From Neobacillus paridis (GTDB lineage Bacteria > Bacillota > Bacilli > Bacillales > Cytobacillaceae), in contig NZ_JAESWB010000005.1 of the NCBI RefSeq assembly GCF_016765675.1, forward strand, positions 231,996-295,995: a DNA stretch of 64,000 nucleotides, given 5' to 3'. The position numbers and the translations under genes were made by a program. Below, one piece after another: positions 1 to 8,005 of this stretch (the first letter of the stretch is position 1; the number at the start of each line of letters is the position of its first letter). The notes beneath the pieces are model-generated. The model was given only the letters and a program-made list of their open reading frames with translations. It was not told the origin of the DNA and did no database searches.

Positions 1-55
1 TTCCCTACAAATTCATGACGTTCCGTATACTTCACAAAATGGCACTACAAATAGA

Positions 56-87
56 GGATAGAACCGCAATGTTCTATCCCTTTCTTT
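56..87 (+). terminator. Rho-independent terminator of a gene off the left edge
   Basis: A 9-bp perfect stem (GGATAGAAC / GTTCTATCC) with a six-base loop is followed by a T-rich tract (CTTTCTTT). No gene precedes it inside the window, so it probably ends a plus-strand gene lying to the left. Confidence 0.6.
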
Positions 88-129
88 GCAATGAATGCTT
101 TCCTAGGTTTTCATTTAGATATTGAAAAT

Positions 130-148
130 AAAAAACCGCTGGTGCGGT
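130..148 (-). terminator. Terminator of the Fbp-like small gene
   Basis: On the minus strand ACCGC-ACCA-GCGGT is followed directly by six T's. It lies about 60 bp beyond the stop of the small minus-strand gene and is the obvious end of that transcript. Confidence 0.6.
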
Positions 149-210
149 AACACCATACGGATTAAAGCAAGCATTGTTTTCTATTCTACAGCTGAATATT
201 TTTTTTTATG

Positions 211-393
211 TTAAATCCACTGAATAGAGCCAAACTCACCATGCGGATGATTTTGTGATTTAAATCTTCTATATTCATATTCCAATTTTGAAAGGGACAA
301 TTCGTTTAGCCGCTTATCTTCTTTTGTAAACACGTTAAAAAAAATAAGTTTATTGATTAGTTTTTGTCTCTTTTTTTCAACGTTACCTTTCAT
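211..393 (-). CDS. Small basic protein, Fbp (Fur-regulated basic protein) family-like
   Basis: A 60-residue basic protein. The ATG at 393 was chosen because AAGGAGT stands seven bases upstream; a further upstream start would place the ribosome site inside the gene. The sequence KLINKLIFFNVF followed by LNELSLSKLEYEYRR resembles the short Bacillus Fbp proteins (FbpA type), which assist Fur-directed iron sparing. No classical 19-bp Fur box was found upstream, so the iron link rests on sequence resemblance from memory only. It has its own promoter (476-504) and terminator (130-148) and is monocistronic. A DUF-type small protein of unrelated function remains possible. Confidence 0.55.
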   Translation of the reverse strand: MKGNVEKKRQKLINKLIFFNVFTKEDKRLNELSLSKLEYEYRRFKSQNHPHGEFGSIQWI

Positions 394-475
394 GAAAAAC
401 ACTCCTTGCATTTAACTTAACATTAGCGTCCGATTCCCGACAACTGATGATTTTTTAGTTTCTTAACTTATTTCT

Positions 476-504
476 ATTTTATACTTATAATTCCTATATG
501 TAAA
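476..504 (-). promoter_or_regulatory. Sigma-A promoter for the Fbp-like gene
   Basis: On the minus strand TTTACA, a 17-bp spacer and TAAAAT occur about 80 bp upstream of the start codon. Each box has one mismatch to the sigma-A consensus. Confidence 0.5.
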
Positions 505-543
505 GTATGAATTAAAATACAAAAAAATCACCTTAACACATGG

Positions 544-570
544 AAAAACTCCCAATCTACGGGAGTTTCA
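544..570 (-). terminator. Terminator of the yitT-like gene
   Basis: AAACTCCC / GGGAGTTT form an 8-bp stem with a seven-base loop. A TTTT tract follows on the minus strand, about 25 bp beyond the stop codon of the YitT-family gene. Confidence 0.55.
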
Positions 571-593
571 CTTTTAGTTATGTCTTCTCCCCT

Positions 594-1178
594 TTATCCT
601 TCGTTTTTTACGATGGAAGATGTGATAAACGCGACTATAACAATAGCCAGACAGGAACACAGAAAGCTTTTCAGATCAAATAAGGCAAATCCGGCCATAA
701 CGATGAGCCCATCAAGTAATATTATGATGATGGCGATGTTAATGGAAGTTGTTTTGGAAATCACTCTTGCCAATAAATCCGTTCCACCGGTGCTTGTCTC
801 GTATTTAAGCATAAGAGCCACTCCGATCCCAATAATGATCCCGCCTAACAAAGCACTTTCAAGAGTTGTTGCATGAAATTGCGAGCGAATCGGTGAGAAC
901 AAATCAATAAATAAAGAAGAAACCAATAAACCTTCCAAACTATTTAAAAAATAGGCTTTTTCATAATAAGCGGCCAGCAGGCAAATCGGCAGGCTTAAAA
1001 AAAGCATCGTCATCCCTGTCTGAACATGAAAGTAATAATGAAGAATGAGCGCTATCCCAATAATTCCACCATCGATTAAATGATGTGGTACTAAAAAAGC
1101 ATTAATCCCAACGGCCAATAACATACTCCCAACAATCGTCGCAATAAATTTCGAAAAAATAACAATCACCTTGACCAA
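594..1178 (-). CDS. YitT-family membrane protein lacking the C-terminal DUF2179 domain
   Basis: A 194-residue hydrophobic protein with five or six membrane segments. It carries YitT/DUF161 hallmarks: GINAFLVPHHLIDGGIIGIA near the N-terminus and YETSTGGTDLLA around residue 125. Typical Bacillus YitT proteins (YitT, YvjA, YpjC, YqfU) are about 280 residues because of a soluble C-terminal DUF2179 domain; this one stops after the membrane part. An in-frame stop lies four codons upstream, so the start must be TTG at 1178 (weak AAAAAG ribosome site) or GTG nine bases later. The family's transport function is not established. It is monocistronic, with a terminator at 544-570. Confidence 0.72.
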   Translation of the reverse strand: MVKVIVIFSKFIATIVGSMLLAVGINAFLVPHHLIDGGIIGIALILHYYFHVQTGMTMLFLSLPICLLAAYYEKAYFLNSLEGLLVSSLFIDLFSPIRSQFHATTLESALLGGIIIGIGVALMLKYETSTGGTDLLARVISKTTSINIAIIIILLDGLIVMAGFALFDLKSFLCSCLAIVIVAFITSSIVKNEG

Positions 1179-1255
1179 CTTTTTGGTTTATTTTATGATT
1201 GATTTTTCCAATTCAGAATTTGATTTAAGCCATCAGTTTTAAACAAATTGCGACT

Positions 1256-1405
1256 TTAGTTTTTTTCAAAACGCTTAATGGAAAACTGCGAAATATCGAC
1301 ATCATTTTTTCCAGAAATAATTAGGTTGCATAAAGCTTCGCCCACCGCACTGCTAAATTTAAAACTGTGACCGGAAAACCCTGCGGCGATTGCCACACAA
1401 ACTAG
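1256..1405 (-). pseudogene. C-terminal remnant of an FAD-dependent sarcosine/N-methyl amino acid oxidase
   Basis: An open minus-strand stretch encodes about 49 residues ending in a stop. It contains VAIAAGFSGHSFKFSSAVGE and DISQFSIKRF. This is the FAD-binding C-terminal signature of the monomeric sarcosine oxidase / N-methyltryptophan oxidase family (usual length about 375-390 residues). No start codon, ribosome site or upstream homologous sequence is present; the region beyond 1405 becomes AT-rich and non-coding. It is therefore a truncated relic rather than a gene. Confidence 0.65.
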
Positions 1406-1418
1406 TTTAAAGCTTTTT

Positions 1419-1455
1419 AATATTCAAACTGTAGGTTTTATTAAATTTGAATATT
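1419..1455. repeat. Inverted repeat beside the oxidase relic
   Basis: A 10-bp perfect inverted repeat (AATATTCAAA / TTTGAATATT) with a 17-base loop is followed by T's on the plus strand. It sits exactly where the homology to the oxidase ends, so it could mark the deletion or insertion boundary, or be a weak terminator. Confidence 0.35.
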
Positions 1456-1633
1456 TTTTTACAATTTCGTCCCTCAATCGATCCTGTAATTTTCATCACA
1501 CCTTCGCTTAATCATCGAAGGTACAATTTATCAGTAAGGAAGAGGCCTTCGCGGGGACTTATTGAGTCGTTTTTAAATCAATTAACCTCAGGGGGAAGAT
1601 CCTCAAAAGTTTTTTAAAGGAGGAGGTAAGATC

Positions 1634-1951
1634 ATGCTTAAAATATTGGTATTTGTTCTCATTGCTATTAATCTTGTTTTATTCAGTATGTTCTTTGAAG
1701 GGCTGATCGAGCAATATAAGTTAGAAAAAGAAGAGGCAAAAAATACCGTCAAAGGTGGAATGGAAGGATACTTGGAGCAAACGTTCGGCATTGGCGCCTT
1801 TAAGATTTTTAAATCGATGGTCGACATTGATGGCAATGTCAGATATTTAGTATATTTGCCGAAATACGAGTGGTTCAAAGCCCCGACATATCAATGGTAT
1901 GAAGTATATGCCACCCAAAACGGATATCAGCATACAGAAGTAAACCGATAA
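1634..1951 (+). CDS. Small membrane-anchored protein of unknown function
   Basis: A 105-residue protein with one N-terminal hydrophobic segment (residues 2-22), then a charged stretch (EQYKLEKEEAKNT) and a globular tail rich in Tyr and Trp (YLPKYEWFKAPTYQWYEVYA). The start is convincing: AAAGGAGGAGGT lies seven bases before the ATG. The N-terminus could be an uncleaved anchor with the rest outside the cell; no cleavage motif is evident. The family is not recognised. It stands alone between the oxidase relic and a convergent phosphatase gene and shares the terminator at 2012-2052. Confidence 0.6.
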   Translation: MLKILVFVLIAINLVLFSMFFEGLIEQYKLEKEEAKNTVKGGMEGYLEQTFGIGAFKIFKSMVDIDGNVRYLVYLPKYEWFKAPTYQWYEVYATQNGYQHTEVNR

Positions 1952-2011
1952 TTTTTTTAAAATTACATAGAACCTCTGAAAAGTCTGCCACGTCCTTACG
2001 ATGAAATCCCC

Positions 2012-2052
2012 AAAAAAGGATACAGAATCACAAGATTCTCGTATCCTTTTTT
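2012..2052. terminator. Bidirectional terminator
   Basis: A long near-perfect hairpin (arms AAAAAAGGATAC-AGAATC and GATTCT-CGTATCCTTTTTT, loop ACAA) is flanked by an A-run and a T-run. It can terminate both the plus-strand small gene and the convergent phosphatase gene. Confidence 0.75.
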
Positions 2053-2094
2053 TGCCCATCCTATTAGCTAAGATACATGTTGCAGCATAATTAA

Positions 2095-2949
2095 TTAAAC
2101 CAAGAATTTCTCCTTCAAGTAATAGTAAACTCCGTCTTCGTCGCAAGTGAAATTCGTCACTTCATCGGTAATTTTTTTCACCCGGTCTGTTGCATTTTTC
2201 ATCGCAACTGCTTGATGGACCAGCTTCAGCATTGGCAAATCATTGTCACTATCACCAATAGCCAACGCATCATTAATAGATAAACCAAAGTGTTTTAACA
2301 TCTGTTGAACCCCTGTTGCTTTATCTACGTTCGCTACCATCACCTCAGCATTGTGCTCTGATGATACTGACATCGTAAATTCGATTTCTTTTTGCAATTG
2401 CTCCAGTTCTTTTTTCCAGCTATTAATATGATCTTTTGTTCGAGCAAAAAAGTAAAATTTGGAGAATTCCTTTCCTGTAATATCGTCCTTCCAGTCAATT
2501 CCTTCTGTAATTGCTTTCTTTCGCTCAAGCCATTCATTAATCCCGACGCTTTCCGGCTTCGGATCCTCAATCTCAGCTTCCATAAATGCTTGATCCTGTT
2601 TTAGGGCAATGCGAGGGGCTCCGTATGGAAAAAGTTCATAGTACACTTTATGTTCTTCCGCCATTTGAACCACTTTTTCAACGAGATTAAGCGGCAGGGT
2701 ATGTTTAAAAACGATTTTCTCGCCAACGTAACCGGCCATTCCGTTTGAAGCCACAACCCCATCTACTTGAAAACCAGGTGGAACCAATCCTTCAATTTCT
2801 TCATATGCTCTTCCAGTCGCAATAAAGACTAGTATTCCTTTTTCCCTTAGTTTATCAATGATCTCTTTCGTACGAACACTTACTCTATTTTGATGGTTTA
2901 AAATCGTACCATCCATATCTAAAAATATTGCCTTTGTTGTATATTCCAT
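2095..2949 (-). CDS. Cof-type HAD phosphatase (YkrA-like)
   Basis: A 284-residue cytosolic HAD-superfamily phosphatase of the Cof/IIB subclass. Motif I is FLDMDGTILN (nucleophile Asp about residue 11), motif II is FIATGR, and the C-terminal motif IV is IGDSDNDLPML. Between them lies the IIB cap domain. Family members hydrolyse sugar phosphates, flavin or nucleotide monophosphates; the substrate here cannot be read from sequence. The ATG at 2949 is preferred because GGTGGAGG precedes it by about ten bases, and an upstream in-frame extension carries no HAD sequence. It is monocistronic; the closest Bacillus subtilis relative that comes to mind is YkrA. Confidence 0.8.
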   Translation of the reverse strand: MEYTTKAIFLDMDGTILNHQNRVSVRTKEIIDKLREKGILVFIATGRAYEEIEGLVPPGFQVDGVVASNGMAGYVGEKIVFKHTLPLNLVEKVVQMAEEHKVYYELFPYGAPRIALKQDQAFMEAEIEDPKPESVGINEWLERKKAITEGIDWKDDITGKEFSKFYFFARTKDHINSWKKELEQLQKEIEFTMSVSSEHNAEVMVANVDKATGVQQMLKHFGLSINDALAIGDSDNDLPMLKLVHQAVAMKNATDRVKKITDEVTNFTCDEDGVYYYLKEKFLV

Positions 2950-3076
2950 GCCGTTTTTCCTCCACCTATGTAAAAAAATGATGTCTCCCCTAGTATACAC
3001 CGTCATGCGTCCTGCTGCCAAAAAAGCTTGTCAATTTGCGCACCATTCTTTAGCACTTGCTTTTCCCTTTTTAAAA

Positions 3077-3114
3077 AGTGCCAGGCACCATGTTTTCACA
3101 TGGTGCCTGGCACT
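3077..3114. repeat. Dispersed GTGCCAGGCACC palindrome, copy 1
   Basis: A perfect 16-bp inverted repeat with loop TTTTCA. The core GTGCCAGGCACC / GGTGCCTGGCAC recurs in variant form at 7966, 25698, 29437, 32805, 32954 and 42148, defining a REP-like intergenic family. Here it sits between the phosphatase promoter side and the dipeptidase terminator. Confidence 0.75.
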
Positions 3115-3127
3115 GGTGTTGTTATTC

Positions 3128-3166
3128 ACCAAAAATTGGCAAGCGCTTTTAGCACTTGCCAATTTT
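3128..3166 (-). terminator. Terminator of the C69 dipeptidase gene
   Basis: AAAATTGGCAAG / CTTGCCAATTTT form a 12-bp stem with an 11-base loop. T's follow on the minus strand and the dipeptidase stop codon is four bases away. Confidence 0.7.
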
Positions 3167-3169
3167 ATT

Positions 3170-4636
3170 TTATAGATCTGGATTGAAGACACCTTTTGAA
3201 TGACTGGCAATCTTCGTAATTAATTCATTTCGTAGGGTTTTAGATTTTGAGTAGGCATCTTCAGCTGTTTTATTACTATATTTATTTAAATAATCAATCG
3301 CTTTTTTCGGATCCTTTTTATATAAGTTCAAAGCTTCTTTTTCAACTGAAGGCTGTTTGGCCAATAATTTATCTTCGTATTTGCCCCAATAGTTTTTCAC
3401 GCCAACACCAAGATTAGCAGGGTCTGTTGCGGCTAAAGCTGCAGGAGCTCGGAAAGCCCAGTAAGCTGAATCAGTGCTAAAAATGTCGTTGCCATGCTTA
3501 TAAGCAGTAGGAGTGTCCAGAATTGCTGCATAAAATGGCAAATAAACACTGTATTCCGGATTAGCTAAGCTAAGCCACATCACATTGTTAATTTTATTCG
3601 CTCTCAATTGAATCACATGAGATTCCACTGTCCGGTCAACACCTACAGCCCGTTCATCTTTACCAGTTGGGGTAGATGGATCATACGGAGTCCCTTCATA
3701 GTGAGATCCCAAAAATTTCATGACTTGTTTTGGCGTAATTTTCTTATCTGGCGTCATAAATAATGGATAACGTTGTAATTCAGCATTTTGCGTAATCGAC
3801 GGAGTAAAGGTTCTTTCTCCCCACCATTCTCTGCGGGAATTGTATTTTTGGCCAACTTCTCCATAAGTTCCGGCAAAGTCAAATGGTTTATCTTTACTAT
3901 AGTTGGTAATTAGACCTTTTCCAACCGCGTAAGAAATAACTGTTTTCGATCCCATGAAGTTTTTCGTATCGTTTTGATTGTAATTATCAATTCTTAATCC
4001 ATTGGCCACAATGAGATATTTAGTGTCAGGCACTCTTTCAGCCACCCATTGATGGCCTGTGGCCACTTCAAAATACCAGATTTCATTTTTATCGGCAATG
4101 GCCAGTCCGTTGGCTTCGGCAGAACCATATTTTTCAATGTACTGACCAAGTAATTTGGCACCGTCACGGGCTGTTTTTACACGTGGTAAAATCAATGACG
4201 GAATGACCGATTCAGTCACACCTTTCGCAATAAATGGATCGGCTTTTTCTGCTTTTTCATTGGCGTACGCACTATTTGTAGCCGAAACCGCAACGCCGTA
4301 TTCATTAATTCCTGCTTCCTCGAAAGGCCCTTCTGAAGGATCCCAGTCTGGTACCGCAATATATTTGTAAGAAACTGATGGTTGCGTGACCGTTAAACCC
4401 GTGACAAATTTTTGTTTTTCTCCCTTTTTGTGCGTTTTTCGAGGGAATACCTTGACATGTTTTGACCATGCGCTTGATACATCCTCATTGCGCGCAACCA
4501 AGACAGAGCCATCTGCGGTCGCCTTTTTTCCGGCAAAAACCGATGTACAAGCGCTCGCAGGAAATGCAAAGCCTCCAACTAATAAGGCCGTACTGGCAAC
4601 TGCAGCTATTGCTCTTTTCATCCTGTGTGCCTTCAT
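3170..4636 (-). CDS. Secreted C69-family dipeptidase
   Basis: A 488-residue Ntn-hydrolase of peptidase family C69 (PepD/U34 type), which cleaves dipeptides and short peptides. The first 29 residues form a Sec signal peptide (basic MKAHRMKRAI, hydrophobic core, FPASA). Cleavage after ASA leaves Cys30 of CTSVFAGKKATADGS as the new N-terminus. In this family that Cys is the autocatalytically exposed nucleophile, so signal peptidase cleavage could itself activate the enzyme. Further family motifs include LVARNEDVS and GINEYGVAVSATNSAYAN. GGGAGGAAAGAAA precedes the ATG. It is a monocistronic gene with its own terminator, probably used for extracellular peptide scavenging. Confidence 0.82.
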   Translation of the reverse strand: MKAHRMKRAIAAVASTALLVGGFAFPASACTSVFAGKKATADGSVLVARNEDVSSAWSKHVKVFPRKTHKKGEKQKFVTGLTVTQPSVSYKYIAVPDWDPSEGPFEEAGINEYGVAVSATNSAYANEKAEKADPFIAKGVTESVIPSLILPRVKTARDGAKLLGQYIEKYGSAEANGLAIADKNEIWYFEVATGHQWVAERVPDTKYLIVANGLRIDNYNQNDTKNFMGSKTVISYAVGKGLITNYSKDKPFDFAGTYGEVGQKYNSRREWWGERTFTPSITQNAELQRYPLFMTPDKKITPKQVMKFLGSHYEGTPYDPSTPTGKDERAVGVDRTVESHVIQLRANKINNVMWLSLANPEYSVYLPFYAAILDTPTAYKHGNDIFSTDSAYWAFRAPAALAATDPANLGVGVKNYWGKYEDKLLAKQPSVEKEALNLYKKDPKKAIDYLNKYSNKTAEDAYSKSKTLRNELITKIASHSKGVFNPDL

Positions 4637-4798
4637 TTTCTTTCCTCCCTTTATATCTCTTATTGGAACAAGCTTATTATAACGTCAGTTAAGAAAAGGA
4701 AATGTTAGCACTTTCACATTTTGTATATGCACACAAAAAATTCATAATTTCCGTTGGCTGAATGGAGCTACTGACCCGTTTTTAGGCGAATTTTACTT

Positions 4799-6301
4799 TT
4801 ATCGAGTCTGCTTGTACAAGGTTTCCCAGCTTTCCAGTAAGTACGCGTCGATTTCGTGCTGCCGTTTCTTTTGTTTTTTCAAAAAAGTAATAAACGAGCT
4901 CAACAATGCCAGTAATTCCGCCCAATTGAAAGCAAGCGGATTCCAGCCATAGCTCCACAGCTTCACAATGTTACCACCCATTGTCAAGCTGTGAGCCAGT
5001 GTCAGCATCGAGGAAAGCTTGCCTTTATGTGCTGTGCTCATGTTTTTCACAAATAAAAAATCAAAATTCGCGATATTGTAATATAAACGAATCACAATCT
5101 CAACCGTTGCCGGGACGAGACTCATCGTCGCAAAATGGCGCAAATCATAGCCATTAGAATACATAAACCGCGCTAAATGTGGGTATGTAACCTGTTCGCC
5201 GTTTTCTTTGAGAGTAAATGGTGATTCCTTCTTGATGCTCTGTAACATTGTAAAAAAAGGCGGCTGAACACCAGAAGAAGTGGGAATATCCGATAACGTA
5301 TGGGCAAACACCTGCAAAATCGCCTCCAAAACGTTCCCGCTGCCATCGCCCGTTTTCAACATATGGAAAACACCATTTTTGTCAATCGTTGTCATCGTTC
5401 CCCGCAAAATATCGATGACCCCGAAGACAAAACCAAGGATCGGGTCATGCCCTGGACTCATCAATCGGTGGAGACTCGGTCTTAATCCATCAATGTTTAT
5501 TCCCTTCCCTTTATCATTATGGCTGATATCATAAGGGACCTTGGCATATTCCTCAAGTTTCTTTTGCATTTCCCGAAGCCATTGATAGAAGCCATTGTCC
5601 TTCGTCTCATCAAACTGATTCGGCCGCCGACCGCTTCTTCCATTACTACCGGCCGATGGAGCTTTTCCCATAATCATGTCACTTTGTTTATTTAAAAATT
5701 TTGTCACTGGGCTTCCTTTATATTCCTGGCCCTTGAAATTCATATCCCAGGGAATTCTGACAATGAAAAAATCTACGAGTATTGCCAACAAAGCCGATAG
5801 GGCGACCACTCCGTAATCCCACTCCGTCCATGAGAGTTTGCCAAACTTATCATCATACTGTTTCAATACAGCTCGCGCCTGCTCGACTCCAAGAATCTCC
5901 AGCAGCGGATCTTTTGAGGTATCGAGATGATGTTGTCGTAAATATTCATCAACAGCTGTTATGTATTCTTGGTCATTAGCAATTTCCAAGACTGGGAGCG
6001 GCTGAAGCTGGTGATATCGCTTGTAAAAGCTTTCAGCTCCGGTTGGTTCTAACTCTCCAACTCCCTCCCAGGTTGACAAGTCGTCTTCTGTTTGTGCTGG
6101 ATAGATGTGATCACGTTCCAGCCCAAGGGTTTTGAACATTTCCGCTAGTTCTTCATCAAGAGCGTCCAATTCAGCTGAAACGGAAGCGTCATCTGCTTTG
6201 ATTTTAGTGGTGATCGTCGATAGCTCTGAAAGCCTGCTATTTACTTGCTGTAATTGGTGGTGCTGTGCGAGTAAGGCCCGCTCCATCTCAGGCTTCTTCA
6301 T
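4799..6301 (-). CDS. Uncharacterised multi-pass membrane protein, partner of the TerB-like gene
   Basis: A 500-residue protein that I do not recognise. The N-terminal third is a polar, helix-prone stretch likely to form coiled coils (about residues 1-55) followed by acidic sequence. Hydrophobic segments occur near residues 175-200 (VVALSALLAILVDFFIV), 390-415 and 430-480 (WAELLALLSSFITFL). A central Gly/Ser/Asn-rich loop (GSNGRSGRRPNQ) separates them. The ATG at 6301 (GAGGGG upstream) overlaps the preceding gene's 3' end by 14 bp, which indicates translational coupling and a joint function. No catalytic motif is visible. A membrane-bound effector or scaffold is only a guess. Confidence 0.65.
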   Translation of the reverse strand: MKKPEMERALLAQHHQLQQVNSRLSELSTITTKIKADDASVSAELDALDEELAEMFKTLGLERDHIYPAQTEDDLSTWEGVGELEPTGAESFYKRYHQLQPLPVLEIANDQEYITAVDEYLRQHHLDTSKDPLLEILGVEQARAVLKQYDDKFGKLSWTEWDYGVVALSALLAILVDFFIVRIPWDMNFKGQEYKGSPVTKFLNKQSDMIMGKAPSAGSNGRSGRRPNQFDETKDNGFYQWLREMQKKLEEYAKVPYDISHNDKGKGINIDGLRPSLHRLMSPGHDPILGFVFGVIDILRGTMTTIDKNGVFHMLKTGDGSGNVLEAILQVFAHTLSDIPTSSGVQPPFFTMLQSIKKESPFTLKENGEQVTYPHLARFMYSNGYDLRHFATMSLVPATVEIVIRLYYNIANFDFLFVKNMSTAHKGKLSSMLTLAHSLTMGGNIVKLWSYGWNPLAFNWAELLALLSSFITFLKKQKKRQHEIDAYLLESWETLYKQTR

Positions 6302-7517
6302 ACTGAATCCCCTCTTGCAGCTGCAATTCGCGGCTGCGTAATGTCGATAGGGCATCTTTCAAAACCCTGATTTCCCGTACTACTTTAGCTAATCGCTGTC
6401 TGTTCATTTCTGCTTCTTCGGCTATCTCCAATACTTGAGTTGTAAAATAGTTAATATCCTCGATAAGATAATTAATCGTGTTTTGGCTGTTCATAATCAC
6501 TTGTTTGATTAAAAATTCGCGCTTATTGGCGATTTCCCGCTGACCATTATTGGTTGCCCATTTGACAGTTTTATAGGCACCGACACCAAGCAGAACTACT
6601 ACTCCGATGCCGGTAACCATCGAGCTTAAGCCTAGAACTCCGCCTAACCCCAGGCCTGCAAGACCAGAGGTGATGCCAGCCGCACTCAACCCTGCCGTTC
6701 CGCTTAGGTAAACCGCCGCCATCGGGACGCCCACGGCACCTGCTTTCGCTGCCATCGCTTTGGCATTTTTTATGATATCATTATCACTAATCTGGCCGTT
6801 TAAGATTTTCTCATCCATCTCACATGCTTCTTCTAAAAAGAGGATTTTGTCATCGCCTATTTGATATTTTTGGGCAATCTGTTTAATAAAAGCTAATTGA
6901 ACTTCGTTCAGCCTATTCGTGGTTACCTTTGCGAGGCGAATGCAGTTTTTTATTAAAGACAAATGCAGAACCTCTTCAGATCCTCCGGGAGCTTTTTCAT
7001 CCATTGCTGAAAGTAACGCTTCAAGCTCTTCATCCACCTGCGTCATGTATTCACGGATGACCATCCGCTGCTGGACATTAAAATTTAACTGTCCCATTAA
7101 AGAATACAGTTCCACTAATTCCTTCTGGTCCAATTCTCCGTCAGCGTAGCCAAGATGAATCAAAATTTTTGTGTAATTAATTTTGACAACCTCATCCATA
7201 TCTTCGAGGATAACGTATTTTTCTTCCTCGGGAAGTTTGGGTTTCGGTGCCACTTTCACCTTCATGTCATCAATAAAAATTTCCGCATCAAGCTTGAAAT
7301 CGTCAAGTTTATATTTAACATCCTCTTTTATATCGCCAACTTTATCTTTAACATCATCGACAAAAATTTCCGCATCGAGTTTGATGTCTTCCACTTTGTC
7401 GGCCACTTTGCTTTTAATCGAACTAAGTTTTTCGTCCACTCCCCATTCGTACATTTTATATTCGGCTTCATCCTTTAAATCAACGATTTTTTCTTTCATA
7501 CTGCGAAAAATACCCAT
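6288..7517 (-). CDS. TerB-like domain protein with amphipathic repeats and Gly-rich hydrophobic centre
   Basis: A 409-residue protein. Residues 1-90 contain repeated amphipathic units (KLDAEIFVDDVKDKV, KLDAEIFIDDMKVKV) separated by DIK-type linkers. Residues about 105-230 resemble a TerB-like all-helical domain (KILIHLGYADGELDQKELVE, then LNEVQLAFIKQIAQKYQIGD). Residues about 245-320 form a very Gly/Ala-rich hydrophobic stretch (GLAGLGLGGVLGLSSMVTGI) that could insert in the membrane. The C-terminus is coiled-coil-like. TerB domains occur in tellurite, stress and phage-response loci; function here is unknown. The gene overlaps the downstream membrane-protein gene by 14 bp, making a two-gene operon. 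Confidence 0.65.
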   Translation of the reverse strand: MGIFRSMKEKIVDLKDEAEYKMYEWGVDEKLSSIKSKVADKVEDIKLDAEIFVDDVKDKVGDIKEDVKYKLDDFKLDAEIFIDDMKVKVAPKPKLPEEEKYVILEDMDEVVKINYTKILIHLGYADGELDQKELVELYSLMGQLNFNVQQRMVIREYMTQVDEELEALLSAMDEKAPGGSEEVLHLSLIKNCIRLAKVTTNRLNEVQLAFIKQIAQKYQIGDDKILFLEEACEMDEKILNGQISDNDIIKNAKAMAAKAGAVGVPMAAVYLSGTAGLSAAGITSGLAGLGLGGVLGLSSMVTGIGVVVLLGVGAYKTVKWATNNGQREIANKREFLIKQVIMNSQNTINYLIEDINYFTTQVLEIAEEAEMNRQRLAKVVREIRVLKDALSTLRSRELQLQEGIQYEEA

Positions 7518-7597
7518 TCTGCTTCCCCCTGATGAATCAAAATCTACTACAACTATAATCTTACTTTTTCAATCAAGCTAGGCAATTCAGAAAATAT

Positions 7598-7903
7598 TTA
7601 CAACCACTCATCAGGAACCGAGCGATTATCGGCAATCGAAAAAGCGGCATTAGTAATGGCTTCTGCCAAAGTCTCGCCCGTCTCGCAAACATCCCCAAAG
7701 CATGCCGTCGTTCGGCCATCTGTTGTATAGGTAAACCCTAGTTCCTTCATTCTCGCCACAATCCGCAGTGCGTGGTCAAGATTTTGCTCCGGTTGAAAAT
7801 CTGAAACAGCAATAAATTCTCCTTTTTCATAATCAAACCAGCGGTCCCATCTATTTAATTTCCAACCTAGTATTCTTCGCGCAATAATTTCCACTTTATT
7901 CAT
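7598..7903 (-). CDS. BC1872-like protein with phage ABA-sandwich domain, copy A
   Basis: A 101-residue protein starting IARRILGWKLNRWDRW, then FQPEQNLDHALRIVARM, and ending in AITNAAFSIADNRSVP. This pattern matches the Phage_ABA_S (BC1872-type) family found in phages and as stand-alone chromosomal genes of Bacillus. The role is unknown. A clear paralog lies at 27760-28083. No capsid, integrase or replication genes are nearby, so this is not part of a recognisable prophage. The start ATG is preceded by AAGGAGT at about 12 bases. Confidence 0.7.
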   Translation of the reverse strand: MNKVEIIARRILGWKLNRWDRWFDYEKGEFIAVSDFQPEQNLDHALRIVARMKELGFTYTTDGRTTACFGDVCETGETLAEAITNAAFSIADNRSVPDEWL

Positions 7904-7965
7904 TTTGCGACTAACTCCTTCAGCCTTGATTCCATTATTTTAGCATTTCCCGCTGCATTGAAAAA

Positions 7966-7993
7966 GGCACCAAGTGAAAAATCACATGGTGCC
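7966..7993. repeat. Dispersed GGCACCA palindrome, copy 2 (also likely terminator of aldH)
   Basis: Arms GGCACCA / TGGTGCC enclose an inner GTG-AAAAAT-CAC hairpin. The 28 bases are identical to those at 25698-25725. The element lies 12 bp beyond the aldehyde dehydrogenase stop codon and has A's on its left, so on the minus strand it can act as that gene's terminator. Confidence 0.75.
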
Positions 7994-8005
7994 GATGTGA
8001 TGCCA

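Noticed and set aside
580..876. Plus-strand open frame of 98 codons
   Set aside because: It is the antisense shadow of the YitT-family gene and has no ribosome binding site.
7155..7581. Overlapping plus-strand frames of 107 and 132 codons
   Set aside because: They lie antisense to the repeat-rich start of the TerB-like gene; their low-complexity Phe/Ser composition is the mirror of its Lys/Asp repeats.
7598..7903. Prophage remnant
   Set aside because: Only one phage-type domain is present, with ordinary metabolic genes on both sides.
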